From Paragordius varius (taxonomy: Eukaryota; Nematomorpha): DNA of 64,000 bases. Location: NCBI GenBank assembly GCA_964247055.1, contig OZ176053.1, positions 7,130,001 to 7,194,000 of the forward strand, read 5' to 3'. Positions 44,805 to 56,715 of this stretch are shown here, one piece after another. How positions within the stretch are numbered: the stretch's first letter is position 1; each line of letters opens with the position of its first letter. The notes under the pieces were generated by a model. That model had not been told where the DNA came from and did not search any database. It worked only from the letters and a program-made list of their open reading frames with translations. Both the position numbers and the translations under genes were made by a program.

Positions 44805-46440
44805 GCCCCAATTCAACATTCAATTCGAAATTTCGAAAATTAAATAAGTTTTAGATCCATGTATTTAATATCATTCGAAAGAGCGTGAAAAACTGTATCC
44901 TCCAAATGGTAGTAAATTATTTTTAATTAATCAGATGTAAAATTGATATGGTCGAAATTTTCAGCCCTGTAAACAAGTCAAAAGTTTTCACAGACAAACT
45001 ATTAATTTTAATATTATTGGATATTGTTTACGCTGAAGTGTGATTATATTATTATATATGGAATAATTCAGCAAAAATAATATAAATTTATTATAATATT
45101 TCGATTACTACAAGTAATCTTTGTCAAACGTAAAATATGGTTATATTAATATTTAATTAAAAAAAAGTCTTTGAAAAAGCTTTTGGTTTGCTTTATTATA
45201 AAATTATTATTATCTTAATTATTTTACCTGGTGGATACTAAAATGCATAGATATAACTGTAAATTTATTGCATAATGGCCATAAAAGATCAAAATACCTT
45301 AAACTTGGTTCTTGTTTTTAAAATTTTGAAATTATAAGCTTTAAAGAAAATAATTGATGAGATGGTAATTTTTTAAAAAACTAAACACTTAATGGCTGTT
45401 TTGAGTATAAAAGCAATAAAAAAATGTTTTAATCATTAAAACTCTCTTGTGTTTTCTTTTTTGGACTCACCATATATACAAAGTTTGATTTATTTACATC
45501 CATTAGTTTTAAAAATATATTAAATAAAAAAACGCTCTCGTTTCGTGCGTTTGTCGCTCTCTATGCCCAATATTAATAATAGATAAAACATTTTAAACAT
45601 TTTATAGAGTTGTTTTACTCTTTCGAATGATATATTACAACTGGGCATTTCTTGCATATTTTTTGAAGGAAAACATTTTTTAGTAAAATTTTGATAAAGA
45701 GGGTGCATAATCAAAAAAATCAATTTATACGACTTAGGTGAAGATATAATTTTTATTCAGATTTACTGTTAAAATGATGGCAAATGACAGAAAATGCAAA
45801 CTCGAGTGGCAGAAAAATATACTGTCCATTGTATAATCTCGTAAAAGGGTGTTCGTAGACCTTTATAGGGTATTGAGTGCCTTAAAATAGTAAAATGGTT
45901 TTGCGATATACAATTCAAGTATACACTATAACAGCTAATGCTATGGAAAAATTGATATCTGAAAAGATGATTGGTAAAATCATTCTTATCGTGTATGGCT
46001 TTCAATATACATAACGGATAAAATATACATTAAGTATCATTACACGAGACAACAAATTTTTCTGCCACAGTTTTTTACATTCTCTTATATTTAATATCAT
46101 TTCAACAGTAAATCTGAAATAATAATAATTCCATTTAAGAAATTATATAATTTAATTATTTATTATTATGCGCTCTCTTTATCAAATTTAATTTAAAATG
46201 TTTTTGTTTTGAAAATATGCAACAAATCCCATTTGTAATATATCATTCGGAAGGGTAATGAAAATTCTTAAAAATACATGTAATATGTTTCGATAGTTAA
46301 TATTGGACATAGGAAGCGACAGCGCGCGCAGTGAGAGCGTTATTTTAATCAATGATTGAAAATAACTGAAAGATAGCAATTAATATCTAAAAAGATAACA
46401 CGATAATTTTTTTGATTTTTCGCTTTTATGTCATTCAAAA
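44805..46440. mobile_element. Long-inverted-repeat element with a nested fold-back MITE
   Basis: The left arm (about 45400-45720) pairs with the right arm (about 46170-46440) in reverse complement (GAATGATATATTACAA with TTGTAATATATCATTC, TAATGGCTGTTTTGA with TCAAAACAGCCATTTTA). The left part is duplicated at 17140-17819. Inside lies a smaller fold-back element at 45758-46116. The right arm ends against a Gypsy scrap. No transposase seen. Confidence 0.6.
45758..46116. mobile_element. Fold-back MITE, 359 bp
   Basis: Ends CAGATTTACTGTTAAAATG and (reverse complement) CAGATTTACTGTTGAAATG, with GTGGCAGAAAAAT repeated in inverted orientation about 50 bp inside each end. It sits at the centre of the larger inverted repeat. 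Confidence 0.6.
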
Positions 46441-46444
46441 CAGC

Positions 46445-46980
46445 CATTTTAACCAAACAACTGGTCCAATAAAATATTACACCCATTCCAAAATTTTAGA
46501 AATGAAATTGAAAATACTTACGGGTTATTATATTGGCATGATAGATTAATACCTGAATCTCAGGAAGTAATATTTTACAATACACGTCGGACACTCGGGG
46601 TTTAAAGCAATGTACGAACAAGCAAGACAAATAGTTTGGCATAACATGGAAAGCGGCATAAAAGTGGGTAGATACGTGTAAAAATATCAAGAAAACCGTT
46701 TGATGCGAAAAAAATCCTACATAAAATTGGATCACTTATAGAGCAATATGGGATAGATTACAAATAGATATACCAGGCCCGATTGAAAATATTTATTGGA
46801 TAGCTATCTTAAACAATTATTCGCTGGTCGAAATTAAACTATCGAAATAGACATCGACCAAAATTATCTCAAATCTAGACGAATGTTTCAGTCGATTTTA
46901 TCCAAGAATGATAGTAACCGACAACGCCTTTTTTTACATCCAAAGAGTTTCAAAAATTTATGGAAATAGGAAACAAAAGT
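46445..46980 (+). mobile_element. Old Gypsy family 2, integrase-region scrap (copy c)
   Basis: Parallels 42215-42760 of copy b (AACTGGTCCAATAAAATA, ACACGTCGGACACTCGGGG, AATAGTTTGGCATAACATGG). Only the integrase neighbourhood remains. Many breaks; old. Confidence 0.65.
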
Positions 46981-47560
46981 CACGCTATATCGCTATGATG
47001 GCGTAGTTGTTGGCGGGTAGCCCCTACCCAGAGGCCAATATAAAAATGTAGTTCGATAAAAAAATTTGCCTTTATAGAGGAATATTTGAAATATATCATT
47101 TATTTCTTATGTTTTTAATAGTTTGTGGAAGCTTTAAAAGTAAATAATAGTTCAATGATAGCGCATTTTTAGGGCGTAAAGAGCTTAATTAACGGCTAAT
47201 TTTAAAAGACTGTCCGACCTAAATTTTTGCATTGTTACGGGTAAGATTTTAAGCACCCATTTAACTCATGTGTCCTGATAGATTTTCTGAATTTAAGCCA
47301 CAAAGGCACGCTATTTTGATATCAGTTTTTGGCGGATATCTCCTTACCCAGCAGCCAATATAAAGAAACGCACGACTAAAACTTTTACCTTAATAGGGAA
47401 TATATAGAAACCTCATAGAATTTTTACGTTCTCATACCTTTGGCAAAAAAATAGAATCAAGAAATTATTTTTGTGGACTTATAAATGGCATTTTATGGGG
47501 GGAGCGGTAAGAGGGCTTAAATTAAAAAGGCGAGCCAAATATGTTCAGCACATCAAAAAT
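46981..47560. repeat. Two diverged tandem copies of a ~326-bp unit
   Basis: CACGCTATATCGC at 46981 and CACGCTATTTTGATATC at 47307 start parallel text (TTGGCGGGTAGCCCCTACCC versus TTGGCGGATATCTCCTTACC, then CCAATATAAA). Moderately diverged; no coding content. Confidence 0.55.
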
Positions 47561-47694
47561 AAGTAAAAAATCATTTAAAATCGAATGGTCCAACACTTTT
47601 TCCGGAAAATATCTCAAAAACACGATTTTCGTGGACTTCTGTTTTCAAAAAAACAGTTTATACACGGGATGGGCCCGAACTTGGGGCCTATTAA

Positions 47695-48229
47695 GATTCA
47701 AATTGGGGTATCTAAATACCCCAGACTAAATTTAAATTAATATTTTAAAAAAACTACTAAAGGAAACAGTCCCAATTTAAATTTATGTTTCTATCCTGAT
47801 AAAAATTATATAAATATGCCAAAATATATTGATAAAATCGTTTTATAATAAATGTTCTATCTCAAACTACTTCGACGCCATTTTTATTTTACAAAACTTT
47901 TGCAAAATATCGTCTTTATTTAAATTTAATGGTAAAACTAAAGCTATTTTTTTATAATTTACATCTAACATTGATAGAAATGGAAAAGGCGGTTTTTTGT
48001 TATATTTCTTTTTTTTACTATGTGACACATGTCACGTTGACCAAATTTTTACTTTTCGGTTTTAGCTTAAAATAAGTAATATCAAATATTTTTGAATAAA
48101 ATTTTTATATAGTTCGGTTTATTAATGTTATATAAGTGCAAATTTTGAATTGGTTTATATTTCTTCCATACTTTTTGAAGTATTTGATTTTAAACAGGCC
48201 TAGGGTATCCAACTATCCCAATTTGAATC
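47695..48229. mobile_element. GGGGTATC-type MITE, clean copy (535 bp)
   Basis: Left end GATTCAAATTGGGGTATCTA followed by AATACCCCAGAC; right end AGGGTATCCAACTATCCCAA then TTTGAATC, an inverted pair of about 28 bp. The interior has CTACTTCGACGCCATTTTTA. Additional conserved words outside the right TIR (GAATGTGTTGTATCCAAGTG type) occur in other copies, so the true terminus may be ~40 bp further out. Confidence 0.7.
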
Positions 48230-48264
48230 GGAAGACTAAAATGAGTGTGTTGTATCCAAGTGTT

Positions 48265-49190
48265 AAAAAATGCGAAATTGTCCGGGTATTAATTTGTGAT
48301 TATATTTTTTCGACATTTGGATTTGATTGGGTTCACCCGTTTTGCGGAAACAGATCACAAAGCCACCATTTTCTATTTATATATATATAACATATAGATT
48401 TGGATTTGAAGAAAATACTTTAATGACTATTCTGAGGTAATAGATATGTTGAATATCTTTGAATTGTATATATAAGGGATTTTATAATATCTTCTAGCAT
48501 TTATGAATTATGTTTCAACAAAATTTTGCTAAAAATTAAATATTTGTAATAGCATACATTTTTTAAAAAATATTTTTAGTTTATATCAAAATACAAATTT
48601 TAAAAAAATTTTCTCACAATTCCTCCATTTTTATATTTATTGAAAAAACTAATTTAGATGACGCGAAAAAATTTGGGACTTTTGGCACATCTAAAAATTC
48701 AAATATTTTAAAATGTTGTTTTGCTTCTTATCGGCATTTTATAATATAAAGTGTTGTTAAAATGAAGCATGTAGCTTTCACCAAAAAATATAATTGCAAA
48801 AAATGTGCTTACATTTTGCCATTTTATGCGGACATACCACAAAAGTGCAAATAGCTTTTTAATATCAGTTGTAAGCCCAAAACCAAAAGCTAATCGAAGT
48901 CCTGAGATATTTTACCAACAGAATATATAATCAGGTTATTTTTGTGGAGAAAGTGTTACGAAAAATTTAAAAATATGCGTAGTTTATCTTTTTGGGCGCA
49001 TTAAACAAATTTTCAATATTATGGCTAAAAAATGTAAGCGATTTTTTTAGTTAACTTCCAAAAATCTACCCCCCATATTTTGATAAATATTGATTTAAAT
49101 ATAAATGTTCGTTTTCTTGTTTCGGAGCTACAAAACTATCGGATGAAATGAGAAAACTGTAATAAATAAGATATTTTTATTACATTGAAA
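48265..49190 (-). repeat. Diverged inverted relative of the TGTGACCAG/58-59 kb repeat interior
   Basis: In reverse complement 48480-48900 follows 3300-3660 (TTGGTGAAAGCTA..ATGCTT, TTTGCACTTTTGTGGTATG) and also 58480-58760. No termini found. No gene. Confidence 0.45.
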
Positions 49191-49640
49191 CAATGCCTTT
49201 TATATTTATGATTCTATCCTAAAAATATATAAATAAGCCCAATCTAAATAAAATTTAGTTTTGGTGTTTCGTATCAAACTAATTCGACGCCATTGTATTT
49301 TAACATTTTTCCAAAATATTGCGTTATTTGATTCTAAGGCTAAAACTAATACTTTTTAATTAAAATCACAATTTACATTAATATTAACAGAAAAAGTGGT
49401 ACCTATATTATTTATATATTTATCTTATGCACACAACTCATGTTAGCCAGTTTTCTTTGGGTTTTACCTTTATATAAAATAAATCAAGTATTTTTGAATA
49501 AATATGTTATAATTCGATTCACTAATGTTATATTAGTGCCACCTTTAGCCATGGTTTTAATTCATTCCATGTTTTTTGAGGTAATAGGCTTGGGGTATAA
49601 AACGACCCCAAATTGAATAGAATGAATGAAATGAATTGTA
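49191..49640. mobile_element. GGGGTATC-type MITE, left-truncated copy
   Basis: The family interior (TAATTCGACGCCATTGTATT) and right end (TTGGGGTATAAAACGACCCC, AAATTGAATAG) are present; the left terminus is not recognisable. It stands directly before the next copy. Confidence 0.5.
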
Positions 49641-49660
49641 AAATCTACAATTAACACTTC

Positions 49661-50126
49661 GATTAAAATTGGGGTATCTACACACCCAGACAAAAATAGT
49701 TTTTTTCTATCTATATAAATATGCCAAAATATTTAAATAAAATTTTGTTTTAATAAAAAGTTCCATGTCAAACTACTTCGACGCCATTTTTATTTTACGA
49801 AATTTTTTTTTATTTAATTTTAAAGGTAAATTAAAGCTAATTTTTTATTTAAATTACATTTAACATTGATAGAAATGGAAAAAGCGGTTTATTTTGTATT
49901 ATTTAATTTTACCATTGCACAATTATCTCGTTGACTAAATTTTTACCTTTCGGTTTTAGCTTAAAATAAGTAATATCAAGCAACTATTTTTGAATTTTTT
50001 TTTATATATTTCAATTATAAATATTATTTAAGTGCAAAATTTTGCCATGGTTTTGATTTCTTCCATATTTTTTAAAAAATTTAATTTTTAATAGGTCTGG
50101 GGTATTTAACTACCCCAATTCGAATC
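49661..50126. mobile_element. GGGGTATC-type MITE, second clean copy (466 bp), just upstream of the RPC7 gene
   Basis: Left end GATTAAAATTGGGGTATCTA, right end CTGGGGTATTTAACTACCCC then AATTCGAATC. It lacks the nested TGTGACCAG element, so it shows the empty site (GGTTTATTTTGTATTATTT, about 49886). Its right end is 57 bp before the RPC7 start codon, so it may form part of that gene's promoter or 5' UTR. Confidence 0.7.
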
Positions 50127-50183
50127 AAAGGACTAAAATGGATGTGAACCCAACTCCTGTATGTTTTAAAACATTTGAAAAGC

Positions 50184-52866
50184 ATGTCTAGAAATCGTGG
50201 TGGTAAAAGTTCAATTTCGCAGATATCTACCCATTTAGGCGTTAAGCGTGGCGATATAGCATCTAATTTGATCGAAAATAAAAAAGAAAGTATTTTTGAC
50301 TTAATAGTTTTAAGGAGATATTTTAAATATTAACATACCCAATGAACTTAAAGAGCTCTTGAAAATAGAAGACGATTGCAAAAACTTTTTAAAACGTTCT
50401 CCATTTTATGTTACCATTAGTGAACTAAATAAAAAGAATTATGAGATAGACAGATATACTGATAAATTCAAGCCAAAACAATTAACTCGAAAAGAATATT
50501 TAGATTTAAATTGCGATTGGAATTTTCTTCCCAAAGAACTACACTTTTCTTCAAATATAACAACTTTCAAATCTAAAATTTCTGAAAAAAATATTAGTGA
50601 AAAGTTGCAAGTAACCAATTTTAAAATATAATTTCATAGGTTTTAGAAAAAAAGGAAATGCGAATTGGAGATGTCGAGCCTCAAAATAAGGAGGACATTG
50701 GAGAACAAGAAAATACCATTTTTGAGGAAAGTGGAGACGAAGAAGAGGTTAAGTTTAGCTTTTTATAAATAAAAAAATTTCTTTTGACATATATGGAGAT
50801 TTTTATAATTATATAATAATATTAATTATATATATCAATAACTCATTTTTAAAATTCATATATAAAAAATAATATATATTGGATATCAATCCTTTATAAA
50901 AATAAAAACATGAATATATTAATTTTTTTAATAATTTTGGTCTTTATATACGAGTTATATAGCATTATTTTTTCGGTGGTACTCACCAAAAAAGGGCCGC
51001 AAAAAATATTTATATTGTCTTAGTTGCTGTCCACTATATAACACCGCAAAAAATTCTATAACTGCTAAATCAGCAGATATTTATACTCAAAATAAATATA
51101 AAAAGTATAATAAGTAATTCTGGGCCACTAAAGCACTTTTAGGACTGCATGCGGCCCGTAAGCCACACTTAGAGTACCAGTGATTTAAATATTCCTTTCT
51201 AAAAAACTACAAATTTTAACTAAGGCTAAAAGATAACAGGTTTTTGTTTAGGCCTTATATTGGGTATTAATGATATATTTTATCCTTCTGATCGTTAATT
51301 TCAATAATAATAAGGATAAGATAATTAGATTGTTCTGTTTTACATACCCATTGTACTTATTAGTATAAATAATATTTTGACTCTTCTCACATTGATAGAG
51401 TCGGCAATAATATTATTGTTTATAAACTGCAAAATTCTATCGCAGAAATGATTAAGAGTAAGGTAACTGAACTAGCATTTTATTTTCATATCTTGCTATC
51501 CCAATTTTCCGAATCTTTGTTTGCAATTGTAATTAAATGACCATCATTTATTGTGATATGAATTTTTGTTTATTGGTGGATACAATATGATTGTAATTTA
51601 TAGTTTAATGACACTAAAGATTACAACATTGGCTACATATTCCTGAAAGATAAGTTAATTATATTTACTTAAGTTTTACATAAATTTTTTTTTGTAATTA
51701 ATTTATTATGTAATAATCGAAAAAATTCCCTTTTCATAAAGTTTTAAAAGGAATCGTAATTCCATTCTTTTAACACTATGTAAATCGTTTCAGGTATTTC
51801 CAATATGCGGCTCGTCAAATATTAACAAATGAAATATTGATACTATGTACAGTAAAATTTATATTACACTCACATATAATGATATAATACCTATATTTAT
51901 ATAAAAAGCAAAGAATTTTTAAAACCTTTATTTTTCCCACATAAACTAATTTACGATTTTCGATCTCATCTTCAGCGTACACGCCAACTCAAAATGATAA
52001 GTACTTTTTGTCTGTATATAGTTTTTGCCAATCATTACCATTTCGTTAGAGGGTTGATTCGGGGGTATAAATATTTGATGATTGTAAACAATTTACATAT
52101 ATATTGATTTTTATAGCAAAATAACCTTTTTTAATTTGTTCATCTCCTAATTATATAGAAAAATGTCTTTATATTATCTTGAAACATTATAATATCGTTT
52201 CCACCATGCGTAAAACCATGAAAAGCACTTCTGCAAAATTTTACCGAAATTTGAATTTTAATATATTCATTTTTAGAAAATTTAGAATCCTTGTTACCCC
52301 AGGTATTAAGGAGGGGTTTTTCTCATTCCTTTCATCATCATAGTCAGGGTACGCAACAATAAGTGTATCATAATTTTTTTCCTATTTTGCGGTGACCAGA
52401 TAATCTGTGTTGTTTTCCAGGTTTTCGGGGGAGAGAGGGAGGGGGTAAACTCCATGCGAAGTATATATGTTTTTGCTGAACGTCCGAATTTTGGATTGCA
52501 CTGTTATTTTACCAAATAGATAGCCTAATTGCATGAGGTCGCAGTAGTAATTTCTAACTCATTATATGCCTAAAATTAGATAATTGATTATATACTCGTT
52601 TTTACAATCGTTAAATGTAAATTTTTGTGCTTTTTAAAATATCACTTATTCATTTTGTTGGCAAAATAAATGGAATAGAAAAATATTTGGATCATACATG
52701 ATCAATTATTTTAGCCATTTAAAATTACTATATTTATATCGCTTATGTTGTATGTTAATTATATACGTCTTTTAAATAGGAAAATGATTATGCCGAAACT
52801 TATTTTGACAACGGAGAAGATTTTATCAATGATGAAAATGAGTCGGATGAAGGACCTGTATTCTAA
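50184..52866 (+). CDS. POLR3G: RNA polymerase III subunit RPC7 (POLR3G/POLR3GL type), four exons
   Basis: Exons 50184-50289, 50315-50610, 50640-50747 and 52780-52866; 198 residues, near the 200-225 usual for RPC7. It belongs to the RPC3-RPC6-RPC7 initiation subcomplex of nuclear Pol III. The N-terminus MSRNRGGKSSISQI is Gly/Arg-rich as in human MAGNKGRGR. The core LKRSPFYVTISELNK..EIDRYTDK and DWNFLPKELHFS matches human MKRMPYFIRTPEERQ, IERYSKRY and DWRRLPREM. Acidic C-terminus EESGDEEE, then ENDYAETYFDNGEDF and ESDEGPVF matches ENDYINSYFEDGDDF. All introns are GT-AG; introns 1 and 2 are 25 and 29 nt, intron 3 is 2032 nt. Exon phases (1, 0, 0) agree throughout. A poly(A) signal follows at 52937. 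Confidence 0.93.
50290..50314 (+). other. 25-nt spliceosomal intron (RPC7 intron 1)
   Basis: GTATTTTTG..TTTTAAG, phase 1. Retaining it hits stops in exon 2's frame; removing it joins NLIENKKE to RDILNIPNELKELL without loss. Confidence 0.8.
50611..50639 (+). other. 29-nt spliceosomal intron (RPC7 intron 2)
   Basis: GTAACCAATTTT..TTTCATAG, phase 0. Reading through gives VTNFKI and a stop; splicing gives KLQ-VLEKKEMRIGDVE, which aligns with human DVLKKMEELEKRGD. Confidence 0.85.
50748..52779 (+). other. 2032-nt intron 3 of RPC7
   Basis: GTTAAGTTTAGC..TTTTAAATAG, phase 0, between the two halves of the acidic tail. It is some 70-fold longer than its neighbours. It contains a hAT-type MITE at 50974-51182; the remaining 1.8 kb is AT-rich with no recognised gene. 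Confidence 0.8.
50974..51182. mobile_element. hAT-type MITE in RPC7 intron 3 (209 bp)
   Basis: Ends CGGTGGTACTCACC and (reverse complement) CACTGGTACTCTAAG, with GGGCCGC and GCATGCGGCCCG near the termini, as in the hAT at 27474-29920. The inside resembles that element's 3' region (AAATCAGCAGATATTTATAC). The flanking 8-mers differ, so the target duplication is lost or the ends are slightly off. Confidence 0.7.
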
Positions 52867-52936
52867 CATACTGAAGACATAATGAGTGCTCGAAGTTATG
52901 GGAGCTTGTGGTTAATATTAACCAGTGCAATCCATC

Positions 52937-52942
52937 AATAAA
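52937..52942 (+). promoter_or_regulatory. Poly(A) signal of the RPC7 gene
   Basis: AATAAA 71 bp after the stop codon, followed by a T/G-rich stretch (CTTGTTGTGATTAATTTTT). Confidence 0.6.
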
Positions 52943-53138
52943 TCTTGTTGTGATTAATTTTTAAAATTTTTATATTGTATTAAAAGCATAACAAAATTGA
53001 TTCAATATGGTATTTTCCTTTTTAATTTTAAATTTACTCATATCATCACAAGGTTCAAATCGAAGGGGCCGAATTAAAGGTTTTAATTTCTTTTTTCCAC
53101 ACCTTCCAATTTTAATTTGGCCTCAATAAGATCGTCAT
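52943..53138. other. Intergenic, no feature seen
   Basis: AT-rich. On the minus strand a short frame just beyond its right side ends KLSKSWLNDDLIEAKLKLEG and KRN with a stop near 53095; I could not tie it to a gene. Confidence 0.4.
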
Positions 53139-54112
53139 TTAGCCAGCTTTTAGAGAGCTTCTCAATTTTGAACTTGTTAAATAGTAGTACATCATAATTT
53201 GTAACTTATCTGGAATGTTTACGATAGGTGTGACCAGCCCAAGTCTTTTGATTCTCAAGGAGGGATTAAGGCAGTGGTGAGGATTATATTGGATATATAT
53301 TATCCAAATATAGAGTTTTCGGTTATGAACAAAAAATTGTTTTAAGTATTTTAGAATCAGAGTTTTGGAGTTTACCTTGACTTCATCATCGGCCAGCCTT
53401 GCGCCATGGGTTAGCAAGAAGGTAATGAAACAATATAATTTTTTATATCAAGATTAATAAATAAATTTTTGAATATGAGTTTTAATCCGTGCTAATTTTC
53501 CATACTTTGAATGACCATCGTTTGAGGTTATCTTTGGTACCAAATATGGCCAATATTACGTCCCCGAGTTGAATTCGGTTACAGTTTCTTAATCGAATTT
53601 AGATTTAGTTCTACCGAGGGTAAAATTTTAATACACTTTAAACAAGTGAAGTTATTTAATCGAGTTTTCTGTGGCCTTTAAAGCACTGACTCTTGGGTAC
53701 ATAATCTATATAAATTAATTGTTTTGCTCAGTTTTACTTCTAGGCCATAATTTTCCAAGCATTTCATTCATAAACAGATATAGGCCGTTTCCGATGAATT
53801 CATAAATAATAAGGTCATCAGCCAGAAACAGCTCCCTTGGAGACCCCTTTATATGTTTTATCTTACCTAATCTTATTGATTGTTAGTAGAAACAGCAAGG
53901 TCTTAGAGTAAAACCTGTGTGTACAATAATTAATTTAAAATATAAGGTCCTAATTTAGGCTTTGGTGTGGAATTAATATGAAAAATCATGCTGATTATCC
54001 ATTCTTCAATGCGTTTTCTTCTAAGGTGGGTGTTATCATTAAAGAAGGTATTGTACAGCGGTGAACTTTGTTGGGCATCTTGCATTTGACTATGCTTTTT
54101 TTGAAACGACAT
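53139..54112 (-). mobile_element. Probable LINE-type reverse transcriptase remnant
   Basis: On the minus strand, read in several frames: VHTGFTLRPCCFY resembles the VHQGSxLSPLLF block, and SPRELFLADDLIIYEF near 53830 has the catalytic A-D-D of LINE RTs with the usual PWxxLxADDLxL context. The open piece 53930-54112 (FNDNTHLRRKRIEEWIISMI) and 53139-53417 flank it. Very decayed; alternative is chance resemblance of the ADD motif. Confidence 0.4.
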
Positions 54113-54858
54113 GGTTCGGCCTCAAAATAAGAAATTTATCTTTTATATCAGGCGTCAAACTACGACTACAGATATTTTAATAGCTTGCAATAATAAAAAA
54201 CGCACGAATAGCACAAACATATCTTGATAATTAATATTAAAAAGCTTTTTTTAAAAAATAATTAGTTTTGATATAATTTTTTTGACACTTCAATACTTTT
54301 AGGTAAATACTGTATCGAAGCAAATTATAAAATATGTTTTCTTTTATTTTGCGCATAATTTTTAAAAAAATGTAAAATTTAAAAATCTTCATCTGAAACT
54401 TTTCGCTGCCGTTTTTTTCCTCAAACTTTTTAAATATCCAATAAAAACGCAAATAATTGTGTAATTACACAAAGTTTCCACACTTCATTTGCCAGATACA
54501 TGATATTATTAATTTTAAAATCAGTTATTTTAATCGTATTTTGGGCATCCCGATGCGAAACTCTATAAGTTAAAAACTGTAAAAATTATAAGTTTTATTT
54601 ATAATAAACAGGAGAATATAGTTTGATAATATAATTTTAAGCGAAACAGTGTTAACAGTATCAATCTCTAAATGTGATCTCTATAAAAAATAAAAAATGA
54701 AGTGTTAACTATTTTACCAGCGGTATTCACTGTTGGCGTTCCGACCGGCTCGATTTGATTGGAACTAATTATATTTAATTTGACGATGAATGAAACTATT
54801 ATTTAATTAATGTGATAGATATAAGCGTTTTTCAATTATGAGAATTCTTAAGTGTATA
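54113..54858. other. No feature seen
   Basis: AT-rich sequence with short random frames only (for example 54237-54452 minus, dominated by F, K, I, N). Confidence 0.5.
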
Positions 54859-55919
54859 ACACTGTGCTTTTAACAAAACATTTTTTTTTCATCAAATAGC
54901 TTTTGAACAGCGTATTCATTTGTTGTAAAAAAATTTATTTGTTGACGACCTAGTTTTTGAAATATTGAGAGGAGAAAATCGAAATCAGGCAAAAAGTGAA
55001 GTTAGGATAATAAAGGATAATGTTAAATTTAAGATATTATGGATTATCATTTTAAGAGATATTTTCATATATAAATAGCCTAAATTCAGTTAGGGTTTTT
55101 ATAAAATCTCAGTTCAAAAGATGGCGTTTTTTCAACACACTTAAGATACAAAAGTTTTTATGAAAATAAATTAAAATAATCTTTTTAGTTTTTTACTAAC
55201 TAAACTCACTATAAAATTCTTCACATTCGTATTTTATTAAGTAAAAAAATATCAAAATATAACTAAAAAACATTGTTTTATCAACCATCAATCCTTACAA
55301 ATCCCTGTAACATTGCTTTAACACAAATTAATACTGGGATCTGTACGGATTGTTGGTTCATTTTCCACTACTTATAAATTTTATTTTGTATTATTTTATT
55401 TACTTTTCCCGCTCATGTAAAACTCCAAGATAAAACAGTTAGTATTTTATATACTCATAAACCAGATGACAAAAATGAAAAAATTAAAAAAATTTTAATT
55501 TTATTTTGATATATAAGTTTTTTTACTGAATAAAATATGAATGTTAATTAATAGTGAGGTTAGCTAGTAAATAATTAAAAAAAATTATTTTAATATAGAT
55601 TTATAAAAAATGTTTTGTCTTTTAGGTGTCTTAAAAGAATCCATCTTTTTAACTGATATTTTATAGAAATTCTAACTATATCATTTTAGGCTATTTATAT
55701 ATTAATATTTCCTAAAATCATAAAAAACCATAACATCTCAAATTTTATCATTGTTTTTCCAATTATCTTAATTTTCTCTTTTTACTCAATTACGATTTTC
55801 TATCAATATTTGAAAAACTAGGTCGTCAACAAATAAAAATATTCAAGTAAATGAATTCGCTGCATCTCATGAGAAAAAATTTTTTTGTAAAAAAATTAAT
55901 CATTTTTTGCACACAGTGT
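54859..55919. mobile_element. DNA element with long (~330 bp) terminal inverted repeats
   Basis: Left end ACACTGTG, right end CACAGTGT; the arms 54859-55170 and 55600-55919 are inverted copies (GTTGACGACCTAGTTTTTGA with AAAAACTAGGTCGTCAAC; TATAAATAGCCTAAATT with GGCTATTTATATA). Flanks are A/T-rich, so a TA target duplication is possible. No transposase between the arms; a fold-back or Tc1-like non-autonomous element. Confidence 0.65.
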
Positions 55920-56715
55920 AATACTACCATCATGCTTTAAAATACCATAAAATAGACCCTAACAGATTTTTAAATAAAGCTGTTTCTGCTTAAAAATAAT
56001 ATTAATTTTATCATGGAGCATATTTTGAATAAATGTGTTACAATTTAGGGTTTTTTTGCATAGTAAAAAGGACTAGTTTAAACTGAGTCCAAAATATGAG
56101 CTCTAGAAATAAGTTAATATAATTGTTTTGTCTGTAAATATTGTCTAATAGAAATGTATAAGGATTCTCGTGGTAGTTTTGGGACTTACAAATATGAAAG
56201 TTATACCCACTTTTATGGTAAGTGCCCCATATCAAAAAATCGCAAAAAATATGCTAAATAAAATTCGTTGTGAAAGGTAATTATTTCAATACAGAAAATA
56301 TCATTTATATATACATAATATTAAAAAATGATATTTAAAATAATTTTGGATTAGGGCATGAAAATCTCAAATTTTGCCCTTATGAGCAAGATTTTTGACA
56401 CTCTTTCTTTTCGATACCCTCGAGTGATAATTTGAATATATTAAAAAGTATTTAATGGCAAAATCAAAAGTATGATTAGTTTATCTTTGTATGCGCATTG
56501 TATCCATTCTCATCTCTTTCAGTCCCATTTTTATGCGGATTCTTAAGTCTTTATTAAAACAGATAAATGTGAATTAGGAAAAAAGATTATGATTAGAAAG
56601 TTTTCGAATCGAATATAATTAATAAATTATTGATTATTAAATCAGCTGTTTGTTTTTCATGTTTTTGAGCTATCCGATTTGAAACAGAGGTTTAAAAAAC
56701 TGTAAAAAGTATTAT
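55920..56715. other. No feature seen
   Basis: AT-rich; the minus frame 56038-56235 has no recognisable motif. Confidence 0.5.

Noticed and set aside
53930-54112. A small host gene (MSFQKKHSQMQDAQQ start)
   Set aside because: Continuing on the same strand leads into reverse-transcriptase-like text (LADDLIIYEF), so it is more likely the edge of a LINE remnant; kept only in that entry.
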